Source: Thalassia testudinum (lineage: Eukaryota; Streptophyta; Magnoliopsida; Alismatales; Hydrocharitaceae). From it: a DNA stretch of 64,000 nt. The stretch covers positions 41,757,001-41,821,000 of the forward strand of contig JAZHRO010000055.1 of assembly GCA_037157565.1 (NCBI GenBank), read 5' to 3'. The position numbers were made by a program, and so were the translations under genes. Of this stretch, positions 34,219-45,763 are shown in pieces (position 1 is the stretch's first letter; each line of letters starts with the position of its first letter). The notes below the pieces were generated by a model, which was given only the letters and a program-made list of their open reading frames with translations, did not search any database and was not told where the DNA came from.

Positions 34219-36529
34219 TGCATCGCCATCATTCACTATATCTAACCTAATTTAGCTAAGTTCTAAGGTTAAATTCACCTAATTAACATATTAAAAGGGT
34301 ATAACTCAATCAGGATTGAAGAAAGAGGAATTATTGGAAAAAGGGGTTAATTCTGTAATTTTCAGAGATAATTATGAATGCAGAATAGCTGGTGGGTGAA
34401 TTTATGATTAATTAAAGGTCATATGGTCTTAAATATCTAAAAAGAGGGTCCGTGCAGACAGAAACGGGTTTTCACGTGTTTCAAGAATTAAATAACTTCT
34501 GAAACTCTAAAAACAGACCCGCTTAATCTATTAAGGTTCCGATTAGGATAAAATTCACCTAAACCCTCTAAAAATCATAGAAAAATATTCTCTATGGTTT
34601 AGTATGCTTGATTGACAATCGGAACTCGTTTTGACCCAAAATAAAATCATAGACGGGAATTTGATACATTTTGGGTCTAATCATAAATTGACCATGCAAA
34701 CAACATCAAAACCAAAAATTGAAAATTTCTCATATCTAAATTAGGTTACTATAAAAATTTGGATTCATTCGGACTTCATCTTGGTCAACTTTGCATTTTG
34801 GTCCTTAATAATTGATTTCGTTGCAAAGGGCCCCCTGACTTTTGAATTTCATTGCAAAAATACCCCCGCTAGCAACAACCTCACCTTCCACCTCCGCAAG
34901 CTCCGACCGTCATCTCCAGCGAGGGTCACGTAGCTACCGCTCATTTCTCACGCGCAAACGAGCTATAAACCTTCGCCATCGCACGACGCTTCTCGTCGTC
35001 GAGATTGGGTCGAGTTTCGTGCCCTCCTTTTATGCCTCGACCATCATCGTCTCCAACCCCGATGGTCCTCTCTGACCTCTTTTGTTTGTGCATCCTCCGA
35101 CCACAAGGGCAGCACCATCTTCTACCTCACCTTCCTCAGGTTGCCGCCAACCAAAGCACGACCCTATCCTTCCCTCTCCTCGCTGGCGGTCTTCTTCCCC
35201 GAGCCCTCCTTCTTCGTGGCCGGTGAGCCAAAACCGGCCGCTCTCCACCCCCTCGTCGTCATTAGTTAGGTTCTCCTCTTTCCCTCTCCTCGTAGCATAA
35301 ACCAATCTCCTTAGATCTCATAACCACCACTACTACTCCCTTTTCTTCTTCTCCATCCACGGCAACCCACCGACCACTACTTTGGCGACCACGCCCACAC
35401 CGCTTCGTCCACCCTCTCCACTTGCCATTCACCCTACAGGCTTCGCTTCAACAAAAGGAGCAAAAGCCCTCTCTCAATCGAAGGGATCGACCATCCACGA
35501 CCTCCACCAGACGCCCTCCCGTTTAGCTGACTTATCTATAACTGCCGGCCACTTCCGTGCGTCCCCGCGTCAAACCAACACCTCCTCCACCTTCAGTGAA
35601 CCACGACGAAGCTCTCCGACACCTTGGCTTCGAGTTTCGACGTCCTTCCACCACGGTTGATCAACCCACACCGACGCTCCTCCGACCTCGTCACAGCGCT
35701 ACCTCCAGCCATCTGCATGCCTCTAAGCTTTGCGGGAAGCTACCCCATGGCGCGAGGAATCTTTTGTGACCACTAGCGTGGGTTTCCATGGCCTGAGGAC
35801 CTCCGTCGACCATTAGTTCCGCTCCCTCTACAACGAGGTCATCGGCGGCTCTACACACCACCAATCGACGATCCACCTCCACCATCAAGTTAGCGATGCC
35901 TCGCTGACCCTACTCCATCTCTCGTCAGCGAAGATCTCTCACCAAAGCTCAATTCCGACGTCACGCCACCTCTTCTTTGACTACCCTTGCCGACGTGCGA
36001 GGAAGAAGAAGGCCTGGGACTAATCTGCAGAAGAAAGAAACTGCCAGGGACCTCTTCTTAAGAAAAGGACCTATGAGAAAATATTTCTAAGGACCTAATC
36101 TTAAATTTCAAGGGCCAAATTTAATATTCTTTTTATATGTTTAGAATTAACTTTCTATAAAGGGATTTTATTGCACTAATAACTTTCTTCATATATTAAT
36201 TGCATTATTTAGTGCTTCATCACAATAGTCGCCCTCTTATTTAGCATTAAATGATTACAGAAATCCTAATCTATTCAAATTGCTGTGCAAAACTTATTGA
36301 CAATTCTTTCTCTACATTTTTGAACTAGGTTTGAAACTAAAATGTTAATGTTTACATCTAGTTCTCAAGCCTTAAGATTCAAATAGTGATAATCGCTCAT
36401 TAAGCTTGCTCCCAGAGATGACCTAGGATTTGTTTTTTATTCGAGTATTATAAATTTAGATGTTTGATTCGCTTTAATTACTATACTACGTCGCGACGTA
36501 TTTTTGAAACGATCGAAGCGAGTCGAACA
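34219..36529 (+). mobile_element. Solo LTR A5 (family A, diverged)
   Basis: Family A sequence is clear from about 34440 (the 'tttgaccc', 'aaaatcatagaaaaatattctct' and 'ggtccttaataatt' blocks) through a GC-rich leader (34860-35990) to a TATACTAC-containing end (36482). The head is diverged: TGCATCGCCATCATTCA can be aligned to the A head. Proposed flanks are ttcat (34214-34218) and ttcgt (36530-36534), one transition apart. Joining the flanks restores colinearity with LTR C3 at its GAACAAAC block (about 47610). Length is about 2.3 kb. ORFs within it are LTR leader sequence. Exact ends are less certain than for A3, A4 and A6. Confidence 0.65.
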
Positions 36530-36675
36530 TTCGTCAAAACAAACCAGGGAATCTCCAAGTACAAAAGAAGTTAGGATGAATTCAGCATGTTTTACTCTTG
36601 CTTCTGGACCTTAATTCAAGGTCAAAAACCTAATGAACAGGCTCCTCCAACTCCGTCGGAGTTGGAGAAGACGGA

Positions 36676-39444
36676 TGTTATGACCCGATTCCCGAATCCC
36701 TACAGGACACGAGACTGGACCGACTCGACTGATCCCAAGACCCAGTCGTCCAACGAGGAAGTAACCAAAAAGTAGTAAAATAAACCACATTCACCATGCA
36801 AGTAACTAACATTAACAAAAGTATAGCAGTAAAGAAGTAAACTACTACAGTATAAACCACCATAATAGTAGAAAATTAAACAGGTACATGAATATAAAGT
36901 TCACAATAAAAGAGTACAGAAGTGTAACAACTACTCACTACAACAGGAAATGGAGTACAACAGAAAGCTACAACTACTGGGCTCTACTGGGCCCAGCACC
37001 CTCTGCAGCCGTAGGCTTTGGCTGCTCAACACCTGGACCTGAAAAAGGTTATGAGTACAAAACGTCGGCGAACGCTGAGTAGAGTGGCAACCAGCTAACT
37101 AAAACAGTAAAGGTGAACAGGTAACTATTGTTTTCAATTTCTCTCTTTCTTTTAACTAATTATTCTTTCTTTCATCACTTGGTTTATTTATCAGGTCTCT
37201 TTCTTGATCTCGAATGTTCCTCGTGGGAACGATCTTGATTACAGCCTTTTCCGAAGAGTAGAAGTAGCACGTGGTGCTCTCCTAGCCGGGAGAGTCCCCC
37301 GTGGTGGTCCTACACTCAGTCAACCACCCCAAGGTTACTGACAAACGTAACGGTGACTACGGCACGTGCGATAAATGCACGGGTAGCTTCCCCACACTAG
37401 CACACGGTCAGTCGTTTCCGTTAACGGGTGCTCCCAAAGCACAACACGGAACAGTATAGGGCAAAGCCCTCTCAGTAATAGTGGTCTAGCCCCTAAGAAC
37501 CAAATAGGGGTCTCGCCCCTCCACAATCCGCGCACCCTCACCTGACTACCCTGGTTTGCCCAGTGGGCCTAACAAGTCGGTGCAAAGCGGCTAGCTAAAC
37601 CCCGGGCCCCGTGGGGTGGCTAACCCTCTCTACACTAGTAGCTCTCCTCGATACAGTGTATACGAGGGCCACCGAGTCGGTGCAAAGTAGCCAAACCCAC
37701 CCTAGGTCTCATCCTGAAGGCGGCAAGCACCCCTCTACACTAATAGGTAACATGCGCTCCCCTTGGTATCACGTACTCAAGGGTCAGCACACTTCCCAAC
37801 ACATTCTAGATCCATTCCATTCCCAGGAGCTCTACTCCTAATTCCTCGTAGGATTCATGCTCATGTTTCTCAGGCCAAGCCATACTAGGTTTCATCATTT
37901 CTATTTCCATTTCTCAGGTTCTACACATGTAGCCTGTAACTTTACTATTCACATTCCAGGTTTATTCACAAGTAACTCATGTTTCCAACATTCAATCTTC
38001 CATTTCCAATTCATATACAGGCAGCTCGTATTTAATTGTAAACAATAGGAATTTACATGCAACAGTTGCTAACAATAGTACTTTATATTTCACAGGCAGC
38101 TGTCATCCATTTACAGACAATTATTATTATTCTATTTACTCATCCAAGACTGCAATTCATACATTCCATACAACTATTCCAGTGTTTCTAGTCCTAGGAT
38201 TCATGCCATACCCTAGGATCTAGCATTCATTCTAGATATGCATTCATGTTTGTAATTAAACTAGGGGAAGCCACTCTACCAGTAAACCCAGGAGTAATGG
38301 GGGCTTGATCGGTAGGTCCACGTGCCTCAGCAAACCCCAAATCTGCAACGAAACGAGGTCCTATCACAAGGGTCAATCACAAGAAACCACTTAGAACAGG
38401 ATAAAAAGTATTCCAACAAGTAGATGAACTTATACGGAGAACAATGGAATCTTAATCAAGGAAATCAGACCTCAAACGGACCCTAAATGGGTCAAAACAG
38501 TAATTCAGATTCATATCAGACGTTTGGAACACCTTCCAGGCATCTTAAAAGAGTCCAGAACCATACCTCAACTCCTGCGCCACTCCTCAGACGTTCAGGA
38601 ACTCTGTTGGACCGTCTGGACCCAATTCCAGATGTCCGACAACCTCTCCGAACGTCTGGAAACACTTCCCTCCATCTGGTGCCTCTCCAAGATGTCTAAA
38701 CTGCGTGGGAGGGCATGTCCTGCACCTTCCCGAAGCGAATCTTGCACGCAGTGATGAAAATCTCCTCAATATGGCACAAAACAGTGCCTCGGCGGAACGG
38801 CTTGCATGGCCATATCCGCAAAGGAAAGAGTAGGTCGCGGGATTTACCTATCAGCCATCTGGAACCTCCTCCAGATGTCGTCTACGTCGTCTGGATGTCG
38901 ATCCAGACGTCTGATTCTAGGAAAATCCTAGAATCAGAAGCTGCCTTCGCCTTCTTGCGCCGTGCCCACTTGCTTGCTGCTCCGGCTGCAGTAGTGTCAG
39001 GGAGGACTCCCCGACGCACCTCTCTGCCTTGCACACGCCCGACCGACCGTGAGCTCTCCAGCGAGCTCCCTCGTGAGCTTGCGCGTGCACTCTCCTCCCT
39101 TCCCCTCGCTGCTCCTCTCCTCCCACACCGCTCACGCCTACTCCTCACTACTTGCCGCTCACCGCTCTCGCTGGAGGAAGAAGAAGAGTGGCTGAAGGTG
39201 AGGTGAACGAGGGAGAGGAGGGGGTTTAAGTAGGCACGGGGTTTAGGGTTGCGTCGGCGAGAAGGGAGAGAAGGAGAGAAGAAAACGAAGCTGTGTACTG
39301 TCTGCGTGCAGTACGCGCGCAGACGGGGGGACGTACACAAAAAATTTGATTTCCAAACATCTGAGAAGGTGTCCAGACGTCTGACTAGATGTCTGACCCA
39401 AGTCCTAGACGTCTTAAAGGGCTTTAATAGCACGGGTCTTAATA
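36676..39444 (-). mobile_element. Solo LTR B2 (family B, minus)
   Basis: Starts TGTTATGACCCG and ends CACGGGTCTTAATA, the reverse complement of the family B head with a C-to-T change in the terminal CA. The target duplication acgga is perfect at 36671-36675 and 39445-39449, inside C2. Length is 2769 bp. It shares with B1 3' LTR the 'cgctgagtagagtggca' block, the long block near 37370-37760, and AGACGTCT-type sites around 38520-38930 and 39360-39420. No body. Confidence 0.92.
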
Positions 39445-42400
39445 ACGGATGTCTAAACTGATCTCTAAATGTTAAATAATCAAATTAATCATTACTGCAT
39501 AATCCTTAGGTCCTAAGTAATCAATCTGGAGCTCTGCACGGAGTTTTGAGGGCTAAAGTGGAAAATTGACTCGTCGGAGCTCCGGTAAGTTAAGTCTGAT
39601 ACACAGAGATGAAATCCACATCAAATTAGGCCATTACTGACCCATGGAGATTCCTAGGACCTAGACAGATCTTAAGAACTCAATTGGCTCAAAGAATGAT
39701 CAGAACATAAGATTGTTCATGGAATTCGGAAATTTAACATTCTGAGTTCAACAGAACTCAGAATGCCTCCTCTCACTCGATTGAGTGAGGGAAAGTATTC
39801 TAAGGGGTGAAGAGATGCTAGTGGAGTAGGTAATTAGGTGGTTAACTCATCTCTGAACCGCCATTGACAGCGAACTCAGAAGACAGGGGGAATTTAGGCG
39901 TTTCTAGTAAATTGCTCTATAGGAGCAATTGAAAGCTTCGTAGAGGTCCTTAGGTGTTATGGAGGTGATGTAGGACCTTAATTGGATGTGAGACTAGCTC
40001 TGGACACTTCACCATGGACAGTGAAGTATCCAGGTGCATGTGAAGTGGTTTAGGTGGTTAGATGGATAATTAGGCGAATTCTAAGGTGGATTAGGGCCCT
40101 GAGAATGTGCTAAGGTGATGAAGGACCCTAGATGAGTGTGAATTAGACTCGAGGACCTCCGCCATGGACGACGGAGGTTGCCGATGACGGTAAGATGGTC
40201 TAGGCGATATAGGCGTTATCTGTAAAGGAAAGAAGGTGGAAATGAACTATGAAAAGGTAAGAAGAGTGGAATAGTGCTTAAAAATGTTGAAGAAGGCCTG
40301 GCGAGGTTGGGCTTGGCCTCACCAGAGCTAAGGAAGGAAGTACTGGAAGTCTAACTAAACTAATCTAACTAAGCTAATTACACTAATCTAAGCTACATTA
40401 AGTAATCTATAGTTACCTAGATGAAGAGAGAGGGATGAATCTCCGTCGAAAGGTGCATAACAGAGGATGAAATCAGAGGGTTAAAGATAGAGCTCTGCAA
40501 GAAATTGAAAGCATTGAGATAATGGAGATGATGCTCCAAGGCCCTGTCACAGCCTTCCGGAGAGGAAGAGGAGGTGAGATAGACGAGTGCCTCGCACGGA
40601 GGAGCTCCGATAAGGGGGTGAGAGGTCGCTGGAGTTGAACGAAAGAATAGCCTATTGCTGGCCGTAGTTGGGGAAGAGGGAAAGGGGACCGACCCTTGAA
40701 ATCGGAGGGGTCAAGATCAATTTATAGGCTTCGACAACTGTGAAGGGGAAGGAATCTGGACAAAACGATGTCTAGGTTCAAGGTAACCACCGGCGTCGTC
40801 TCCGACGCTCGACGCCGATGAAGTTAACGCCATGGCCTAATTAGGTTTTAGGACAAATTCGAACTACTGGATGGAACTGAGGTGGTGAGCGCAAGCTTTA
40901 GAAGCTTTGCGAGGGTGGAACAGCGTTAGATGGGTGGTCATCGGAGGGTGACATCACTGCCAAATGTCAGCCGTTGAAATGGCTGAAGAAGAAATGAAGA
41001 AGAAGATGGTGTTACCAGGGACCTGAATGGGAGAAAAACTAAGGACCCAGCTGAAAGAAAAAGGGCTCGATTGTGATAAAATATAGGGACCAAAATGCAA
41101 ACAGAGGCTTTTAAAGTTAATTTAAATTATTTTCTTTTCTAACTTTTCATATATATTTATAAATTAGCTAAATATTATATTAAAGCCCTGTATTTAAATT
41201 TTTGACCCATTTATTTATATTTATTATATTTATTAATTTAAGTTATTAAAGACTTAGGTCTTAAGTTACACTTAAGTTAAATAAGATATTAATTAGGTAA
41301 CTAATTAATGATATTTAGAGTCCATTTATTAATTAAATTATTAATAATATTAATTGACTTATAATTAGGCATTTTTAACTTATTTTTAAGTCCTTTATTG
41401 ATTTGTCCCTTATTACATAATTAACCCTTATATATGCATATTCTTAGCAATTAACTAGGGAAACTAGTTAATTAGGGATAATTAGAAGCCATGATGAGCC
41501 TCTCATCATCTAATCGATCAAATCCACTATCCAAGTCACTTCAACGATGGTGACTTAACATCTTACAACCACGCTACTATGTACGAGGGTAGCGTTCCTC
41601 AAATCCCTCCTCTTCACGAGGAGTATTTAGTCTCGTGATAAAGATGGGAATTTGCAAAGCGAATACCCAACCCAAAGAAAATAAACTACAACAGTCTTAT
41701 AGAGCCACAAAGTATAAGGTAAACCTAGCTACTATAGGTAAAGGATACTTCCCTTTGGTGGAAGTGTGTCGGCTTGACGCGGATACGTGAATCATGCGAT
41801 GGCACAACGTCGCTCTTGTAATCGTAGGTGGGAGAGCGGGTGCGCAGCTAGGATGGTGCTCTCTAGGTGTAGAACTAAAGTTTGGAGAGCAAGTTCACCT
41901 CTAATGATCAATTGGACACAATATGATGTGGAAATGTTGTTCAATGTGTGTTTTAACAAGGGAGGGATTCCCCTCTATTTATAGATGGCCTAGGAAGGCT
42001 TTAGAAGGCCTTGGAAGGCTTCCATAGCCATTGGGTGCAAACCCAAGGCAAATTAGGCTGCAATCAAAATCATTAATGATTCTGACAAGGTCATCGATGT
42101 CTGGGAAAAGTATCAGATGTCTAAAAGTCACTTATAAGACATCTGGGCCTATTATCAGACGTCTGATTCTAGGTGGGTTACCTTCTTGACTTGAGTTAGA
42201 CCTAAACAAGGTTATGAAATTCCCTACTAGGAGGGGGTGACGTAATAATTACGGAAATAAATATAAACAATCTCACAAAATAGACAATCACACAAGTACA
42301 CAAGTATTTTTTAGGTGGAAACCCAAACCGGGTGAAAACCATCACCTAACCCTCTCGAGTTAGGATTTTCCAATCAACCAAGTTGATCGAAATCCACTAA

Positions 42401-42837
42401 ACGAATCACTTTAAACGAGGGTGATTCAACCTCAAATACAACCACGCTACAAGTGCGAGGGTAGCGTTCCTCAACCCCTTCTCTTCACGAGAAGGATTTT
42501 GTCCCTCGAAGGAGACGGGAATTCGCAAAGCGAATACCCAACCAAATAACAAAGATAAAAGAACAATAATCCTATAGAGCCAACAAAGTAATTTTAAACC
42601 TAGCTTCTATAGGAATTAGGAAACTCCCCTTTGAAAGGAGTGCATCAGCCACGCGGATGCGTGAACAACACGACGGCGCTACGTCGCTCTCGTGAATTAC
42701 GGCGGGAGAGTGGGTGCGTAAAGCTTGATGCTCTCAAGATGAAGAATTAGAGCTTGGAGAGCAAGAGAGTCTTTTTGGACACAAAAGAGTGTGAAAGTGT
42801 GTAGCTAGATGTGTGTTTGTGTTACAAAGGTTCCCCT

Positions 42838-42846
42838 CTATTTATA
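42838..42846 (-). promoter_or_regulatory. TATA box of LTR D2
   Basis: CTATTTATA on the plus strand, TATAAATAG on the minus. D1 keeps the same box at 41975-41983, which fixes the orientation of the family. Confidence 0.65.
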
Positions 42847-42958
42847 GAGACCTTAGGAAGGCTTTGGAAGGCTTAGGAAAGGTTCCATAGCCGTTGGGTG
42901 CAAAGCCCAAGTGAATCAACCCGAAATTAGGAACAATCATTGCACTGACAGGGTTATC

Positions 42959-43497
42959 AGACGTCTAATTCTGGCATCAGACATCTGGAAGCCACTTTAA
43001 GACGTCTGATTTCAAGGTCAGACGTCTGATTTTGGGCGGGTCTCTTCCTGACTTGAATCGGATCTAAACAGAGTTCTAGCACAAGTCCATCAGACGACAT
43101 ACAGGACGTCTGGCACTATGTCTGGATGTCTGGAAACCTACTTTTTCGTGGGAATGGATTTGCAACGGCTAGAAAATCTCTGAGAAGAGATTTTTGGGTC
43201 AGTCGAGGCAAAACAGTCAATTATCAGACGTCTGGAAGGGCTTAAGGACGTCTGATAAGGCTCTAACGGTCATATCCTCGAGTGTTTGCTAAGAGAGCCA
43301 ACGGTCCACTAATTGGACGTCTGGTAAAGTCATCAGACGTCTCCTAAGACGTCTGGTCTAAGGTCTGGACGTCTGATTTCATCAGACAGAACTAACTTGT
43401 CCAGCTTAACTGTTATCAGACGTCTGAATCAACAGTCAGACGTCTTAAAACACTTTATCAGACATCTGATTTGGGAATTAGACGTCTGGAAACTCTG
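42959..43497 (-). promoter_or_regulatory. Dense array of phased AGACGTCTGG-like sites in LTR D2
   Basis: Roughly 16 copies of AGACGTCTG(G/A) or one-mismatch variants in about 540 bp, upstream of the TATA box in minus-strand sense. Starts at 42959, 42979, 43000 and 43020 show 20, 21 and 20 bp spacing, and a later group near 43420-43490 shows about 20, 22 and 20. Each word is a palindrome with a GACGTC core, the C-box bound by plant bZIP factors. Role inferred. Confidence 0.65.
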
Positions 43498-45763
43498 TTT
43501 GAACCCTACATTGGTTTTCTAAGTTCTCTACAGAAAACCTAAGTATCCTAGGGTTATGCCGGTGTTCCTAGGACTACTGTTAGGGTACTTTGAGGCTCTT
43601 TAACATAATTTTCTAAGGAAATAAAGAGCAAGAAAATAAAGACAAAAGTACATGAAAGGAATAAAATGGAATTCTATCCTATTCTTCTTGTCCTTCCATC
43701 TTCAATCTATCGCTCCTCGCGAATCCCCTCTGTTCTCCATCAAGCTCCTCCAATCCGTCCTGGATGCGAGCTCGAATTCCGTCTAAACACGTCTACATTT
43801 ACAATTGACCTGAAATCTAAGACTCCAAGTGCAAATGTTAAATAACATGTGTTTTGTTATCATCAAAACAAATGATCGTGGTGCTCTAGCACCAACAGGT
43901 TCTTGTGTAAGTGGGTCAGACGATAGGTTAGATGTTTGGCACTATGTTTGGATGTCTGGAAACCTAAATTACTATGAGAATGGATTTCCCAAGGCATAAA
44001 CGGTTAGATAACAGAAGATAAGTGATTTTGGCTCAATCGAGGCTAACGTTCACTTATCAAACATCTAAGATCCTCTATGGACGTCTGATAGAAGATCAAG
44101 GGTCATTTCTCAACGATCATTTTTCTAAGCCAACGTTCTACTAATTGGATGTCTAGCAAGGTCATCAGATGTCTGCTATGATGTCTGGACTAAGTGCTGG
44201 ACGTCTAGAAAAGGCAAACAGAGAGTGGTTCTCCAACCAAGCGTTTGGACGTCTGATACAACATTCAGACGTCTTAAAGTCCAATATCAGACGTCTGATT
44301 TTCAGACAGGACGTCTAATCAAGTTGTCTGAAGCCAATTTGGATTTCTAAGTTCTTTATGAAAAGCCTAAGTATCCTAGGATTGTGCAAGTGTTCCTAGG
44401 ACTACTGTTAGGTAACTTTGAGGCTCTTTAATAAATATTCTAAGACAGAAATAAAGAGCAAAAGAAACAACAAAAGAAATACATGAAAAAGGAATCTATC
44501 TATCCTATTCTTCATCTCCTTCTTTCTTCAAGCTTTCACTCCAAGCGAAGGTTCCTTCTTCTTCATCAAGCTCCTCCAATCCACCATAGATGCGAGCTCT
44601 TCACACTTGTATCCATTTGCAATTGACCTGAAATCTTGGACTCAAAAGCAAATGTTAAATGACAAGTGTTTTGTTATCATCAAAATAAACGATCGTGGTG
44701 CCCTTACACCAACAAATTCAAGGGTTCACATTAAATTAAGATTGGTAGGATCCCTATAAATGTCTCCCAAGCCAAAAAGGAAACCCTAATGTTGATTCCA
44801 AATCAATCCCATTAATTTTATGCATTTACTCCACCAAGAAGAGCAACCGCCGACCCTTCTTCTCCTTCCTCTTCTTCTTCTTCTTCATGCGGTCATGAGC
44901 AAGAAGAAGAGAGTTAGCCTACAAGAACACTAGTCAACTCCCTTAGTTCAAGCAAGTCTTCTTGTGCTTGAGCAAGAAGACTTGCTTGTATTGGAATCAA
45001 GGGGTTAGGTGATGGAGGGTCTTGGGTTCTTCCTGAAGTCCTTCTTTATGTTGTAGCAAGTCAACCTGCAAGTCTGCAAGCCAACTTTCTACATTGTAGC
45101 AAGTCTTCTTGGAAGGCAGTGAACCAACTTTCTACAACATGGGATGAAGGTTTGGGTCCTGATGGCTGTGGGTTCTTCAAGAACCCCTCCTCCAAGCATT
45201 AGCAAGTCAACCAAGAGAGTTTATTGGTTAACTTGCTTGTATATGATCAAGAGAATTTGATCCGCTTGGCCCTCTCTTGGTCAATTTTGAGGCAAGGGTC
45301 ACCTCCCCGCTCACGAAGGAGTTCACGGGATGCAAATTGTTCGTGTTGCACACAACGAAATCAAGTGTCCTCGACGCGAAGGGCCTCATTCGCCTGCCAA
45401 GATGAAGGGAGTCCCTTAGGTGGGACTTATTTAAGGAGGCACAACACATGGGGTGTTGTGCTATGCCACCCACAGTTATAACGCTTACTTGTGGGGATCT
45501 AGGAACGAAGAGATATTTGATCTCTCCATGTAGTTCCAATTCCATGCACATCTCTCCATGTGCTATGCCACCCACAGGTATCATTTTCACTATTTGGGTT
45601 TTTATAGGCATCGACCCAAGTTTCGTATTTGATAAAATTTTTAAAGCTATATTTTCACACTTCCACGATGCCACGAAAAATTAGGGATCGAATCATTCAA
45701 TTCCCAACTCCTCAACAGTCGAGTAGAGTTTCCTACAGGGACTCGAAATTTCCCAACACTTCT

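Larger units (their letters stand above)
13371..41508 (-). mobile_element. Solo LTR C2 (family C, minus), split by A3, A4, A5 and B2
   Basis: The right end is the reverse complement of the C head (TGATGAGAGGCTCATCATGG, ending at 41508). The left end TGATCGGTCAGATCC corresponds to the last 15 bases of the LTR. Five pieces (13371-14002, 16697-17318, 33543-34218, 36535-36675, 39450-41508) sum to about 4130 bp, close to the 3975 bp of C1. Flanks cctag (13366-13370) and tctaa (41509-41513) differ by two transitions. Fitting the flanks together restores a colinear match to D2 at this point. This LTR was a frequent landing site: four later insertions lie in it. Confidence 0.82.
42215..43897 (-). mobile_element. 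Solo LTR D2 (family D, minus), inserted in D1
   Basis: Starts TGAAATTCCC and ends ...TAGCACCAACA. Flanks ggtta (42210-42214) and ggttc (43898-43902) match at 4 of 5. It is 1683 bp and colinear with D1. On the minus strand the head reads TGTTGGTGCTAGAGC and soon TTTTGATGATAACAAAACAC, resembling SIRE-type copia LTR heads. The minus TATA box is at 42838-42846. Upstream of the TATA (in minus-strand sense) is a dense array of AGACGTCTGG-like sites (42959-43497). No coding body. Confidence 0.85.
13187..44714 (-). mobile_element. Solo LTR D1 (family D), split by C2 and D2
   Basis: Three pieces (13187-13370, 41514-42214, 43903-44714) add up to about 1697 bp, against 1683 bp for the intact neighbour D2, and are colinear with it. 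Left end is TGTAATTTCC and right end ...CACCAACA. Flanks gatcc (13182-13186) and aattc (44715-44719) match at 3 of 5 positions, both differences being transitions. Orientation is minus: the reverse complement begins TGTTGGTG and soon has TTTTGATGATAACAAAACAC (or near), typical of copia SIRE-type LTR heads, and a minus-strand TATA (CTATTTATA on plus) lies at 41975-41983. Confidence 0.75.
12045..45758 (+). mobile_element. Solo LTR E, split by D1 and everything inside it
   Basis: Ends are TGTTGGAGTTATG and ...TTTCCCAACA, a TGTTGG/CCAACA inverted pair. The target duplication cttct is perfect at 12040-12044 and 45759-45763, although the two copies are almost 34 kb apart. Removing D1 leaves about 2.18 kb (12045-13186 plus 44720-45758). 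A TATA-like TATAAATG at 44755-44762 suggests plus orientation. The flanks are colinear parts of one Tat-like pol, which confirms the excision points independently. No internal coding region remains. Superfamily is not certain; the terminal TGTTGG...CCAACA is common in copia LTRs. Confidence 0.8.

Noticed and set aside
38715..39433. Overlapping 160-183 codon frames in B2 (also 49470-50221, 50437-50994, 58665-59213)
   Set aside because: They fall in the repeated AGACGTCT-containing LTR segment, occur on both strands, and are not frame-conserved among B copies.
36676..39444. DNA transposon with 12-bp terminal inverted repeats
   Set aside because: The same sequence is the LTR of B1, which carries a chromovirus integrase; the 5-bp TSD and TG...CA ends also fit an LTR.
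42959..43497. CRISPR-like array in D2 (regular short repeats with variable spacers)
   Set aside because: The words are 10-bp palindromes with 10-bp fillers inside a plant LTR. Repeat length, spacing and context exclude CRISPR.
43720..44600. Possible gene around CT-rich segments between D2 and D1
   Set aside because: The sequence is duplicated LTR D material with no open frame of note.
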